This document shows positions 24,662 through 33,093 of a stretch of DNA of 64,000 nt, piece after piece. Below the pieces are notes generated by a model. It was given only the letters and a program-made list of their open reading frames with translations, was not told where the DNA came from and did not search any database. The position numbers and the translations under genes are program-made. Origin of the DNA: Halomarina ordinaria. Lineage in GTDB: Archaea > Halobacteriota > Halobacteria > Halobacteriales > Haloarculaceae. Numbering within the stretch: the stretch's first letter is position 1; each line of letters begins with the position of its first letter. Where the stretch lies: the NCBI RefSeq assembly GCF_030553305.1, contig NZ_JARRAH010000001.1, positions 2,480,001-2,544,000 on the forward strand, in the 5' to 3' direction.

Positions 24662-26851
24662 ATGATTGACTACGGTGGAGGCAAAAAAGCTTCGCACGCC
24701 CGGGGGACGACGCCGTCGTTCCCGGACATCGTCGGTCAGGAGGGGCTCAAGGAGGCGTTGCAGGTCGTCGCGGCGAACGACGACCTGAGCGGGCTCCTCG
24801 TACAGGGCGAGAAGGGGACGGCGAAATCCACGGCGGTGCGGGCGCTGACCGACCTCCTGCCCGAGCAGAGGGTGGTCGCGGACTGTCCCTACGGCTGTCC
24901 GCCGGCGGCCTCCGGACGCCAGTGCGAGGACTGTCGCGAGCGGACCGACCCGCCGACGACCGAGCGGTCGGTCCCCCTCGTGACCCTGCCGCTGGGGGCG
25001 ACCCGCGAGCGCGTCGTCGGGACGCTCTCGGTGGCCGACGCCCTGGCCGGCGCGTTCGAGTTCGACCCCGGATTGCTCGCTCGCGCCAACCGGGGCATCC
25101 TCTACGTCGACGAGGTGAACCTCCTCGACGACCACCTCGTCGACGTGCTGCTCGACGCGGCGGCGAGCGGGGTCAACCGGGTCGAACGCGACGGCGTGAG
25201 CGTCTCCCACCCGGCCGCGTTCACGCTCGTCGGGACGATGAACCCCGAGGAGGGCGACCTCAGGCCGCAGTTGCGCGACCGCTTCGCGCTCCAGACGACG
25301 GTCGCGGCCTGCGACGACCTCGACCGGCGCGTCAGCATCATCGACCGCGCGCTCGGACGGACCGACCGCACCGCGGCGCCCGCCGAGGAGCGCCCGACGG
25401 TCGACGACCTCCGGCGGCGGTTGCGGCGCGCGCGCGGCCGACTCGCCGACGTCGACCTCCCGACGCGCCTCGCCAGGGACGTCGCGGAGCTGTGTCGCGA
25501 CGCCGGGGCCGACGGGCACCGCGGCGACATCGCCACGGCGCGCGCCGCCACGACGCTCGCGGCCCTCGACGGGCGGACGACCGTCGCCGAGGCCGACGTC
25601 CGACGGGCGGCTGAACTCGCCCTCCCCCACCGACTCCGGGCGCGCCCGTTCGAGGACGCGCCCGACCCCGACGACCTCATCGACGAGCACTTCGAGGGCG
25701 GGGGGGACGAGGGTGACGAGCGCGACGGCGCTCGGGAGGATGGCGACGGCGACGGGGAGGCGGAACGAGACGAGGGGGCCCGACCCGACGCCGAGGACGG
25801 GGACGCCGGCGGGACGAGTGAGCCCGACGGCTCGACGACGCCCGACGCGCCGGAGGAACCGGCGGGCGCCGACTCGACTGCCCCCGAACCGTCCGAGGCG
25901 GACGGCGACCGCGACGGCGCCACGGCTCCCGCTCCCCCGAGCGGCGGCGGAGGAGCCGACGGGGACGACGGTGCCGACGCACCGACCGACGGGGGAGCGC
26001 GTGAGGCGTCCCCCCGCGAGGACGCGACGGAGGGGCCGCCCGTCGTCCCGGGTCAGTCCCGCGTCGGCGTCGGCGCGGGGGCCACCCCCGACCTCGGCGT
26101 CCCGGACGCCCTGGACCGGGGGCGAGCGGGCGGCGGGACCCGTTCGCGGGCGCGCCCCGACGCCGAGAGCGAGGGAGTACGGGTGCGGAGTCGGCGCGCG
26201 GGGACGCACGAGCGTATCGACGCCGCGGCCTCGGTCCGGGCGGCGAGCGCCCGTGGCGGCTCGTCGGTGGAGTCGCGCGACCTGCGTCGTTCGGTCCGTC
26301 GGGGCCGGGCCACCGCGCTGGTGCTCTTCGTCGTGGACGCGAGCGCGTCGATGCGCCCCGCGATGCGCGCGGCGAAGGGGACGGTCATCGAACTCCTGAA
26401 GGACGCCTACCAGCAGCGCGACGAGGTCGCGTTCGTCGCGTTCGCCGGCGACGGGGCGGACGTCCTCCTGCCCCCGACGAACAGCGTCACCCTCGCCGCC
26501 CGCCACCTGAAGGGCCTCCCGACCGGCGACCGGACCCCGCTCCCCGCCGGCCTCCGGACCGCCCACGAGGTGCTCGACCGGGCCGACCCGGACACGGGCG
26601 TCGTCGTCCTGGTCACCGACGGCCGGGCGAACGTCGCCGACGGGAGCCCGGTGCGCGAGACCCGCGCGGCGGCACGCCGACTGGCCGACGACGGCGCGCA
26701 CGTGGTCGTCGTCGACGCGGGCGACGACGACAGGGCCGGGCTGACGCGCCTCGTCGCCGAGGAGACGGACGGCGAACGCGTCCCGCTCGCCGCGCTGTCC
26801 GCCGGACGGGTCGACGCGGCCGTCGGGGCCGCCCGCGAGAACGGACGGTAG
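24662..26851 (+). CDS. Fused ChlI-ChlD-type AAA+/VWA chelatase subunit
   Basis: A 729-residue motor and coupling subunit for CobN. Residues 20-340 are the AAA+ domain (PDIVGQEGLKEAL; Walker A GEKGTAKST 49-57; GILYVDEVNLLDDHLV Walker B). A Cys cluster (75, 79, 88, 91) sits after Walker A as in ChlI-type proteins of this group. A long acidic Asp/Glu/Gly/Pro linker (about 341-480) follows, then a VWA domain with MIDAS motif DASAS (VLFVVDASASMRPAMRAAKG, about 550-570). Fusion of I and D subunits is typical of archaea and some bacteria. The ATG at 24662 opens on the divergent promoter with cobN. Confidence 0.94.
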   Translation: MIDYGGGKKASHARGTTPSFPDIVGQEGLKEALQVVAANDDLSGLLVQGEKGTAKSTAVRALTDLLPEQRVVADCPYGCPPAASGRQCEDCRERTDPPTTERSVPLVTLPLGATRERVVGTLSVADALAGAFEFDPGLLARANRGILYVDEVNLLDDHLVDVLLDAAASGVNRVERDGVSVSHPAAFTLVGTMNPEEGDLRPQLRDRFALQTTVAACDDLDRRVSIIDRALGRTDRTAAPAEERPTVDDLRRRLRRARGRLADVDLPTRLARDVAELCRDAGADGHRGDIATARAATTLAALDGRTTVAEADVRRAAELALPHRLRARPFEDAPDPDDLIDEHFEGGGDEGDERDGAREDGDGDGEAERDEGARPDAEDGDAGGTSEPDGSTTPDAPEEPAGADSTAPEPSEADGDRDGATAPAPPSGGGGADGDDGADAPTDGGAREASPREDATEGPPVVPGQSRVGVGAGATPDLGVPDALDRGRAGGGTRSRARPDAESEGVRVRSRRAGTHERIDAAASVRAASARGGSSVESRDLRRSVRRGRATALVLFVVDASASMRPAMRAAKGTVIELLKDAYQQRDEVAFVAFAGDGADVLLPPTNSVTLAARHLKGLPTGDRTPLPAGLRTAHEVLDRADPDTGVVVLVTDGRANVADGSPVRETRAAARRLADDGAHVVVVDAGDDDRAGLTRLVAEETDGERVPLAALSAGRVDAAVGAARENGR

Positions 26852-26868
26852 CCCGCCCGGAAGTTTTA

Positions 26869-26904
26869 CAAGCTAACTTGATATTATACAACTGTGATTT
26901 AGAA
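26869..26904 (+). promoter_or_regulatory. Promoter/operator of cbtB-cbtA
   Basis: CAAG-CTAA-CTTG (26869-26880) is a perfect inverted repeat of the same form as the site before the CbiX-like gene. It is followed by TATTATACAAC (about 26882-26892), a TATA-like stretch. The cbtB ATG is at 26905. The spacing suggests that a repressor could block the promoter when B12 or cobalt is sufficient. Confidence 0.55.
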
Positions 26905-27093
26905 ATGGTAACCGCCAACGACACCGTACACGGTCGAATCGGACGGGCTCGGACGGAACTGACGACGGCGCAGGTGGCCGTCGGCCTCGCGTTCGTCGCC
27001 GCGCTCGGGTTCGCGCTCCTGTTCGTCCAGGAGCCGACGCTGCACGACTCGATGCACAACTTCCGGCACGCGGCGGGGATCACCTGCCACTGA
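26905..27093 (+). CDS. cbtB: Cobalt transporter subunit CbtB
   Basis: A 62-residue membrane protein, MVTANDTVHGRIGRARTEL, with one membrane helix (VAVGLAFVAALGFALLFVQ, about 24-42) and a His-rich C-terminus (HDSMHNFRHAAGITCH) that can bind a metal ion. This is the CbtB signature. It is directly followed by cbtA, two bases after the stop. ATG 26905 is preferred to the longer frame because it lies just behind the operator-like repeat and TATA. Confidence 0.88.
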   Translation: MVTANDTVHGRIGRARTELTTAQVAVGLAFVAALGFALLFVQEPTLHDSMHNFRHAAGITCH

Positions 27094-27095
27094 CC

Positions 27096-27881
27096 GTGTT
27101 CTTCGCGTACCTGCGACGGGGGGTGACCGCGGGCGTGGTCGCCGGCCTCGCGTTCGGCCTGCTCCTCGCGCTCGTCGCCAACCCGTTCGTCGCGTTCGCC
27201 GACGAACTCGGACACGGGGAGGGACACGCTGTCGACCACGGTCACGGCCACGACGACGCGGCCGCCGACCACGGCCACGACCACCACGGGAGCGCCGTCT
27301 CGTCGGCGGTCACGAACGGCGTGAGCGTCGTCTCGGGCGTCCTCTGGGGCGTCCTGCTGGGCGGGGTGGTGTTCGGCATCGCCTTCTCCCTCCTCGAACC
27401 CGCGATTCCGGGCGTCGGCGCGACGAAGAGCTACGTCCTCGCCGCGGCGGGGTTCGTCACCGTCTCGGGGGCGCCCTGGCTCGTGCTCCCGCCGGTGCCC
27501 CCGGGCGCCGAGCAGGCGCTCCCGCCGGACACCCGCCTCGTCGTCTACGGCGGGATGATGGTCGCGGGCGGCCTCGTCTGCCTGCTCGCGGGCGTCGCCT
27601 ACGAACGGCTCCGCGCGGCGCGCGGTCGGGGCGCAGGCGCCGTCGCCGCGCTCCTCTCGCTCTCCGTGCTCGCGGTTCCGGTCCTCCTCTCGCCGGTCCC
27701 TTCGGGGGGGAGTTCGCTCCCCAGCGACCTCGCGACCGGGCTGACGGGGATGGTCGTGTTCGGACAGGCGCTGCTCTGGGTGCTCCTCGCGGGGACCCAC
27801 GCTCGACTCCACCGTCGCTCGATGGACGGCCGGGCCACGGGCGATGCGACCGCACGCGCCGACCCAGTCGGCGCCGACTGA
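27096..27881 (+). CDS. cbtA: Cobalt transporter subunit CbtA
   Basis: A 261-residue membrane protein with about five to six membrane segments, starting VFFAYLRRGVTAGVVAGLAFGLLLALVANP. Between the first and second segments is an external His-rich metal-binding loop (HGEGHAVDHGHGHDD...DHGHDHHG, about 44-70). These are CbtA family features; CbtA works with CbtB in cobalt uptake. A GTG start at 27096 is used. The stop overlaps the next gene (TGATG). Confidence 0.9.
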   Translation: MFFAYLRRGVTAGVVAGLAFGLLLALVANPFVAFADELGHGEGHAVDHGHGHDDAAADHGHDHHGSAVSSAVTNGVSVVSGVLWGVLLGGVVFGIAFSLLEPAIPGVGATKSYVLAAAGFVTVSGAPWLVLPPVPPGAEQALPPDTRLVVYGGMMVAGGLVCLLAGVAYERLRAARGRGAGAVAALLSLSVLAVPVLLSPVPSGGSSLPSDLATGLTGMVVFGQALLWVLLAGTHARLHRRSMDGRATGDATARADPVGAD

Positions 27882-28225
27882 TGCGGGAGCGAACCGGGGC
27901 CGTCCTCGAGAACGGCTTCTCCGACCACGTGCTGGTCTGCACGCACGAGCGGGACTCGGAGTACGCCTGCTGTGCCGACGCGCACGGCCGTGACGTGTCC
28001 GAGGCGGTGCGGACGTGGCTCCGCGACCGCGGCGTCTTCTGGTCGCGCGTCCACGTCGCCGAGACGAGCTGTCTCGGGCTGTGTAGCGCCGAGGGGACCG
28101 CGATAGCCATCCACCCCCGCAACCGGTGGTACTCGGACGTGGTCCCGGCGGACGTGCCGGACCTCCTCGCGGCCGAGTTCGGGCCCGAGGCGACGCGGCT
28201 GGGCGTCGAGGGGACTCCCCCGTAA
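27881..28225 (+). CDS. Thioredoxin-like [2Fe-2S] ferredoxin domain protein
   Basis: A 114-residue protein with DHVLVCTHERDSEYACCAD (Cys about 20 and 30-31) and VAETSCLGLCSAEGTAIAIHPRNRWYSDV (Cys about 64 and 68). This fits the C-x8-12-C ... C-x3-C ligands of the thioredoxin-like [2Fe-2S] ferredoxins. The same domain ends the CbiX protein at 29914-31152. It is the third gene of the cbtB-cbtA operon, overlapping cbtA by one base, so an electron-transfer or cobalt-reduction role in B12 synthesis is plausible, though not shown. Confidence 0.85.
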   Translation: MRERTGAVLENGFSDHVLVCTHERDSEYACCADAHGRDVSEAVRTWLRDRGVFWSRVHVAETSCLGLCSAEGTAIAIHPRNRWYSDVVPADVPDLLAAEFGPEATRLGVEGTPP

Positions 28226-28314
28226 GCGACTGCGAACGAGGGCGATTCCCGGAGCGCGACGTCCGCGCCCCGGCCGGACGGCCGTCCACCGGTCGCCGGT
28301 GACGCCGCCGAACC

Positions 28315-29550
28315 CTACTCCCGACCCGTCGTTCCGACCAGCAGCCGGTAGCTCCCCCGCTCCGTCCCGTCGTCGTGGTAGACGACGGGTTCCTCGACCG
28401 CGGCGAACGCGTCGCCGTCGAGTCCGACCGCCGTGACGACACCGTCGGTTTCGAGGCTCGTCACGGCACCGCTGGCCGTCTCGAAGAGCCGCAGACCGTG
28501 GCCGTCCGCGTCGCGCGTCCGGAAGTGCTGTGCGCCCGGCACCGCGACGCGGGTGCCACAGCCGCCGAGTTCTCCCGCGAAGCCGCCGACCGCGGCCGTC
28601 CAGACGCGCTCGCCGTCGGGGGCGTAGCCGAAGGCGGTGTGCTCGCGGGGGTGCAGCGACCGGGTCTCGCGGCCGTCCGTCGAGTAGGTGTTCCCGGTGA
28701 CCAACACCACGCCGTCGGGCGTCGCGCGGACGTGGTTCGGGTAGGCGTACAGCGTCTCGCCGTCGACACGCTGCGGGCGGGCCAGGTCGACGCGCCACCG
28801 CTCGGCGCCGCCGTCGTCGAGGCGGTACCCCCGGTAGTCGCCGTGGGAGGCGACGACGACCCCACCATCGACCAGCGAGACGTCGCCGACGCGTCGCTGT
28901 CCGTCGGTTCCGGGGTCCCAGTCGTAGCGCACCGCGCCCGTCTCGCCGTCGAGGACGACGAGCCCCTTCTGGTGCGCCCCGGGACAGCGGTTGTACGCTA
29001 CCGCGACGAGGCGGCCGTCGGCGTCCAGCCCGATGGGGGAGGCGTCAGCCTCGTACGTCCAGACGACGTCGCCCCCGCCGTCGACGGCGTAGACGACGCC
29101 CGTGAACGAGCGGTGCTCGCCGTCGCGCTCGTACCGCCGCGCCGCGACGTAGAGGCGGTCCTCGTCGCTCCGGACGTCGACGACGAAGGGGAGGAAGAAC
29201 CGGGAGGGTTTCTGTGGCGGTCCGACGTCCGTCGCGGTGGCGTACCGCCACCGGAGCGCGCCGGTGTCGGCGTCGTGGAATCGGACGGTCCCCTGGGGAC
29301 CGCGCTCGCCGACCGCGACGCCGTCGCCGAACGGTTCGACCGAGACGGCGGCCGTCCGCTCGGTGTCCGCCCCGGCCCGCCAGCGCTCGTCGAGCGTGGG
29401 TCGGTCGAGCGCGACCACGTCGCCGTCGGCGGTCCCGACGACGACCGCGTCGTCGACCAGCGCGACGCACGACCGGCGACCCGCGTGGCGGGTCCGCGCC
29501 GGCGTCACCGTGCCGAGGTCGACCGTCCGGGGGACAGGCGCGCTACTCAT
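28315..29550 (-). CDS. PQQ-like beta-propeller protein, last gene of the cbi operon
   Basis: A 411-residue repeat protein without a signal peptide. Repeated units such as VVGTADGDVVALDRPTLDERW, GTVRFHDADTGALRWRYAT, GVVYAVDGGGDVVWTYEAD, KGLVVLDGETGAVRYDWDP and YRLDDGGAERWRVDL mark a beta-propeller of the PQQ/WD type. Catalytic PQQ residues are not recognisable, so it may be a scaffold or sensor. It is the final gene of the operon, overlapping the DUF3209 gene by eight bases, which links it to B12 metabolism. The reaction is unknown. Confidence 0.78.
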   Translation of the reverse strand: MSSAPVPRTVDLGTVTPARTRHAGRRSCVALVDDAVVVGTADGDVVALDRPTLDERWRAGADTERTAAVSVEPFGDGVAVGERGPQGTVRFHDADTGALRWRYATATDVGPPQKPSRFFLPFVVDVRSDEDRLYVAARRYERDGEHRSFTGVVYAVDGGGDVVWTYEADASPIGLDADGRLVAVAYNRCPGAHQKGLVVLDGETGAVRYDWDPGTDGQRRVGDVSLVDGGVVVASHGDYRGYRLDDGGAERWRVDLARPQRVDGETLYAYPNHVRATPDGVVLVTGNTYSTDGRETRSLHPREHTAFGYAPDGERVWTAAVGGFAGELGGCGTRVAVPGAQHFRTRDADGHGLRLFETASGAVTSLETDGVVTAVGLDGDAFAAVEEPVVYHDDGTERGSYRLLVGTTGRE

Positions 29551-29914
29551 CGACGGGGAACGTCTCGTGGAGGACGTCGTGTGCCTCCCCCAGCCCCCCG
29601 AGGACGCTCTCGCCCTGGTCGGCCAGTCGGCCGACGGCGCGCTCGGCGTCGCGGACGGCCACCAGCCGCCCGCGCAGGTAGTCGTACGCCGGGTCGTCGT
29701 CGTCGGTCGCGGCCACCGTCGACTCGAGGTCGACGAGCGCCGCGTCGAGGTGCCGCCGGAGGTCCGAGAGCGTCGTCGCGTTCGCCAGGGCCTCGACGGG
29801 ACCGTCGAGGTGTCCCTCCAGTTCCCGTTCGGCGTGTTCGCGCGCGCTCCGGTCGTCGGTTCCGAGGACGTTCATCAGTCCGAGTCGTAGTGCTTCGAGT
29901 TCGTAACAGCTCAT
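29543..29914 (-). CDS. DUF3209 protein in the cobalamin operon
   Basis: A 123-residue, all-helical acidic protein: MSCYELEALRLGLMNVLGT, then VEALANATTLSDLRRHLDAAL and GESVLGGLGEAHDVLHETFP. I recognise the DUF3209 family, which occurs in haloarchaeal and some bacterial cobalamin clusters next to CbiX. Its stop overlaps the beta-propeller start and its start overlaps the CbiX stop (TAATG), so it is strictly co-translated. The function is unknown; it is a candidate for a missing B12 step or for assisting CbiX. Confidence 0.83.
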   Translation of the reverse strand: MSCYELEALRLGLMNVLGTDDRSAREHAERELEGHLDGPVEALANATTLSDLRRHLDAALVDLESTVAATDDDDPAYDYLRGRLVAVRDAERAVGRLADQGESVLGGLGEAHDVLHETFPVDE

Positions 29915-31152
29915 TAGAGTATCTGGTCGACGATGTCCGAGACGATTCGGTCCCGTTCGAGGTGGGACGAGACGATTCGCTCCGCGTCGGTCGGGTCGAC
30001 GCCGCCGTACCAGACGCCGTCGGGGTAGACAGCGACCATGGGACCGTCGCCGCAGCGGCCGAGACACGACGAGCGCGTGATGCGGGCGTCGCAGGCGTCG
30101 GAGTCGCGCGCCGCCTGGCGCACCCGTTCGAGGACGGCCGGCGCGCCGTCGGCCGCGCAGGTCCGGTTCGTGCAGACCGCGACGTGGCTCGCCGGCGCGT
30201 CGTGCGCGTGGGGGTCGTCGGCCACGTCGTCGCGGTCGGCGTGGGCGTCGCGGTGCGTCAGCGCCCGGAGCATCGCCCGCGCACCGCCGACGTCCCCCTC
30301 GTAGCCGTCGAGGCCGACCTTGTACTTGCAGGTGTCACAGGACATCTCGACGCTCCCGGTTCGAGCCTCCTGCCAGCGGTCGCCGAGGACCGCCAGCAGT
30401 CGGTCGTCGGTCCCGAGCGGGTCGGCGGCGGCCGCGTCGACGTACGGGTAGTCGTCGTCGAACTCGGCGGCGCCGTCGCGGATACGACCCGTGAGGACGC
30501 CGTCGCCGAGCATGTACGGGAGGACGACGACGGCGTCCGGGCGGTGTCTGGCCACCGCGTGGAGGGTCTCGCGGAGACGTGGGTCGGTGACGCCGACGAA
30601 CGACGCCTCGACGCGGTCGAAGGCCCGCCCCTCGTACAGCAGTCGGGCGAGTTTGTGGACGTCGCCGTTCGCGTCCGGGTCGCTGGAGCCGCGCGCGCAG
30701 AGGACGACCGCGACGTCGTCCGCCTCGCGGTCGACGCCCAGTGCCGCCTCGACGGCCGACGCTCGGTCGTCGAGCAGGTCGACGAGCGCGGGGTGGACGC
30801 CGAGGTGGGCGCCGTTGTGTATCGTGAGCCCGGGGTGGTCGCGTCTCGCCCGTCCGACCGCGAGGGGGACGTCGTTCTTGACGTGGCTCGCGGCGAACAG
30901 CGAGAGGTGGACGACGCTGACGCGCGAGGCGCTCGACGCCAGACCGTCGATGGCGTCGGCTATCGACGGGGTCGCGAGTTCGAGGAAGCCCGCGTCGACC
31001 GGGACGCCCAGTCGCCCCTCCAGGTCGGCGGCGAGGGTGCGGACCTGTTCGTTCGACTGCTCGCGGCGCGAGCCGTGGCCGACGAGGAGTACCGCCTCGT
31101 CGTCGAGTTCGGCTTGCGTGACCGTCGCGTCCGGGGGCGCGTTCGCGGTCAT
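29914..31152 (-). CDS. cbiX: Sirohydrochlorin cobaltochelatase CbiX with C-terminal ferredoxin domain
   Basis: Inserts cobalt into sirohydrochlorin, the early (anaerobic) route. The 412-residue protein has two CbiX domains. The first shows AVLLVGHGSRREQSNEQV (metal-binding His) and VHLSLFAASHVKNDVPLA; the second shows VAVVLCARGSSDPDANGDV and VVVLPYMLGDGVLTGRI. A SCDTCKYK motif follows, then a thioredoxin-like [2Fe-2S] domain with CTNRTC, SDACDARITRSSCLGRCGDG and YPDGVWYGGV. An Asp/His-rich segment (THRDAHADRDDVADDPHAHD) may bind metal. It overlaps both neighbours by a few bases. Confidence 0.93.
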   Translation of the reverse strand: MTANAPPDATVTQAELDDEAVLLVGHGSRREQSNEQVRTLAADLEGRLGVPVDAGFLELATPSIADAIDGLASSASRVSVVHLSLFAASHVKNDVPLAVGRARRDHPGLTIHNGAHLGVHPALVDLLDDRASAVEAALGVDREADDVAVVLCARGSSDPDANGDVHKLARLLYEGRAFDRVEASFVGVTDPRLRETLHAVARHRPDAVVVLPYMLGDGVLTGRIRDGAAEFDDDYPYVDAAAADPLGTDDRLLAVLGDRWQEARTGSVEMSCDTCKYKVGLDGYEGDVGGARAMLRALTHRDAHADRDDVADDPHAHDAPASHVAVCTNRTCAADGAPAVLERVRQAARDSDACDARITRSSCLGRCGDGPMVAVYPDGVWYGGVDPTDAERIVSSHLERDRIVSDIVDQIL

Positions 31153-31865
31153 CGCGAGAGGTCGCCCACCCCACGGCCGGTCGCGCGCTCGACGCTCCGG
31201 CGGAGTTTCCGCCGTCGCTCGGCCGAGTACAGCCCGGAGTCGTCGCTCCCCGCGTACACCCACCGCGCGAACGCCGCGACGTCCGCGTCCTCGGCCAGCC
31301 CGAACCAGTACCCCCCCGAGGAAGTCGCGGAGAGGTCGTCGGTCGGTGCGTGGGGGTCGGCCGCGGCGAGGAGCGACCGGACCGTCCGGAGCAGGGCCTC
31401 GTCGTCGTGGACGAACGACACCCCGACCGACCCCGACGACTCCCGGAAGCAGACGGTACCGCACGCTTCGAGCACCCCGCGAACCAGTTGTGGGCGGTCG
31501 TCGGCGAACGCGTCGAACCGATAGCCCCCCGGGTGCCCGTCGACCGGGAGGCCGAGGGCGGCGCCGGCGCGGTCGGCCGGCGCGCCGACCACCCGGAGTT
31601 CGAACTCGTCCTCGAACCGGACGACCGAGGCGTCGTGTGACGACTCCCGCGGGGCGACCCGGTGGTCGTGGTCGGCCCGGTCGGTCCCGGCGACGGCCGC
31701 CAGCGCGTCCGCCGCCGTCTCGTCGCCCGTCCGCACGGTCACGCACTCGCGCGTCAGTTCGCCGTCGCCGGCGACGCGCCCCCAGAAGTACGCCGTCCCG
31801 GGCGTCGCCGCGAGCAGGTCGTCGGCCGGGGCCGGCGTCGCGGCCCCGCGCTCGGCGTCACTCAT
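31149..31865 (-). CDS. LAGLIDADG-like protein inside the cobalamin operon
   Basis: A 238-residue protein whose second half reads like a LAGLIDADG DNA-binding domain: GGYRFDAFADDRPQLVRGVLEACGTV, then SGSVGVSFVHDDEALLRTVRSLL, GYWFGLAEDADVAAFARWVY and a lysine/arginine tail RRRKLRRSVERA. The N-terminal half has a similar lead, YFWGRVAGDGELTRECVTVRTGD. The catalytic acids of active homing endonucleases are not convincingly retained. It is coupled by four-base overlaps to cbiX, so it is not a free intein or intron product. It may be a repurposed DNA-binding regulator (as in WhiA) or a B12 enzyme of unknown type. Confidence 0.65.
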   Translation of the reverse strand: MSDAERGAATPAPADDLLAATPGTAYFWGRVAGDGELTRECVTVRTGDETAADALAAVAGTDRADHDHRVAPRESSHDASVVRFEDEFELRVVGAPADRAGAALGLPVDGHPGGYRFDAFADDRPQLVRGVLEACGTVCFRESSGSVGVSFVHDDEALLRTVRSLLAAADPHAPTDDLSATSSGGYWFGLAEDADVAAFARWVYAGSDDSGLYSAERRRKLRRSVERATGRGVGDLSR

Positions 31866-32109
31866 CGTCCTCCTCTCGCTGCACGTCGATGGCGTCGAGC
31901 GGACAGGCGCGGGCGGCCTGTCTGGCGTCGGCCAGTCGGTCGTCCGCGAAGGCGACGACGAGTTCGCCGTCCTCGTCGCGCACCCGCCGACCGCCGTCGA
32001 CCGTCGCCAGGCCGCCCGCCGCCTCGACGAAGCGGTCGTCCCGCACGAGGCAGGCGAAGACGCCGTCACAGGCGCGCCTGTCGAGGCGAACGCGGTACTC
32101 AGTAGTCAT
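31858..32109 (-). CDS. Small ferredoxin (single Fe-S cluster)
   Basis: An 83-residue protein starting MTTEYRVRLDRRACDGVFAC with Cys14 and Cys20, a central basic/acidic stretch, and ARACPLDAIDV near the C-terminus (Cys about 69). Three cysteines in this layout fit a [3Fe-4S] or incomplete [4Fe-4S] ferredoxin. It lies between cbiH2 and the LAGLIDADG-like gene with short overlaps on both sides. A reductive step of corrin synthesis (for example, ring contraction or cobalt reduction) is a plausible partner reaction. Confidence 0.8.
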   Translation of the reverse strand: MTTEYRVRLDRRACDGVFACLVRDDRFVEAAGGLATVDGGRRVRDEDGELVVAFADDRLADARQAARACPLDAIDVQREEDDE

Positions 32110-33091
32110 ACTTGGACTCGTAGCCCCGCGGCGTCACCATCCGGCCGTCCCAGACGTACGTCTCCTCGTTGCCGACGATGATAGTCGTGGTCATGTCCAC
32201 GAGCTCCGTCTCGCCGAGCGCTTCCAGCTCCCGGAGTTCGACGACCTCGACCCGTTCGTCGTCGCGCCCCGCGCCGTGGACGACTCCCACGGGGGTCTCG
32301 GGCGCGCGGTGTTCGAGGAGTATCTCGCAGCACGTCCGGAAGTTCTCCCGGCGCTTGCGGCTCCAGGGGTTGTAGATGGCGACGGTGAACCCCTCAGACG
32401 CGACCGCGTGCAGGCGCGACTCGATGGTCGCCATCGACGTCAGGTGGTCCGACAGCGAGATGCTGACGGTGTCGTTCACGAGCGGCGCGCCCAGGCGCGC
32501 GCCGCAGGACTGGGCGGCCGGCACGCCCGGGACCACCTCGAAGTCGACGGCCTCCGCGCTCGCACCCTTCGACTCGAGTATCTCGAGGGTCAGCCCGGCC
32601 AGCGCGTAGACGTTCGGGTCGCCGCTCCCGACGATGGCGACGTCGTGGCCGGCGAGCGCGCGGTCGACCGCCTCCTCCGTGCGCGACACCTCGCCGCACA
32701 TCGGCGTGTCGTACAGTTCCTCGGCGGACTCCGTGACCTCCTCCGGCAGGAGGTCGACGTACGTCGTGTAGCCGACGACGTGCTCCGCCTCCAGGAGCGC
32801 CCCGCGGGCGCGCTGGGTCATCCCCTCCGGCTGTCCCGGTCCGAGGCCGACCGCGACGAGTCGTCCGGGGTCGGCGTCGAAGTCGGCGACTGTCGAGCCG
32901 ACTCGCTCGTCGGTCGCCGCCTTCTTCGACCCGCAGCGCGACCCGGACGACGAGGTGGACCCGCCGCAGGCGGACGTGCCCTCGTCGGCGTCCGTCGCGG
33001 TGTCGGTCGCGTCCGCGTTCGCGGCGTCGCTCGCGCCGCAACTGGTCTCGGTGTCTGTGCTCGTCTCGGTGGTGGTGTCGTCGGTGCTCAT
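32099..33091 (-). CDS. cbiH: Precorrin-3B C17-methyltransferase (CbiH/CobJ), Cys-rich N-terminus
   Basis: A 330-residue SAM-dependent ring-contraction methylase. The core starts at about residue 77 with RLVAVGLGPGQPEGMTQRARGAL and contains VAIVGSGDPNVYALAGLTLE and VPGVPAAQSCGARLGAPLVNDTVSISLSD. It has a Thr/Asp/Ala-rich N-terminal extension of about 75 residues with several cysteines (CGAS, ACGGS, SRCGSKK), unusual for the family and possibly a metal or Fe-S site. A paralogue lies upstream (33094-33993), so one may have diverged. It ends a few bases into the ferredoxin gene. Confidence 0.92.
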   Translation of the reverse strand: MSTDDTTTETSTDTETSCGASDAANADATDTATDADEGTSACGGSTSSSGSRCGSKKAATDERVGSTVADFDADPGRLVAVGLGPGQPEGMTQRARGALLEAEHVVGYTTYVDLLPEEVTESAEELYDTPMCGEVSRTEEAVDRALAGHDVAIVGSGDPNVYALAGLTLEILESKGASAEAVDFEVVPGVPAAQSCGARLGAPLVNDTVSISLSDHLTSMATIESRLHAVASEGFTVAIYNPWSRKRRENFRTCCEILLEHRAPETPVGVVHGAGRDDERVEVVELRELEALGETELVDMTTTIIVGNEETYVWDGRMVTPRGYESKYDY

Positions 33092-33093
33092 TC

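Noticed and set aside
28375-31524. A 1049-codon open frame on the plus strand
   Set aside because: Antisense to the beta-propeller, DUF3209 and cbiX genes, which have clear families and coupled starts; no domain in the shadow.
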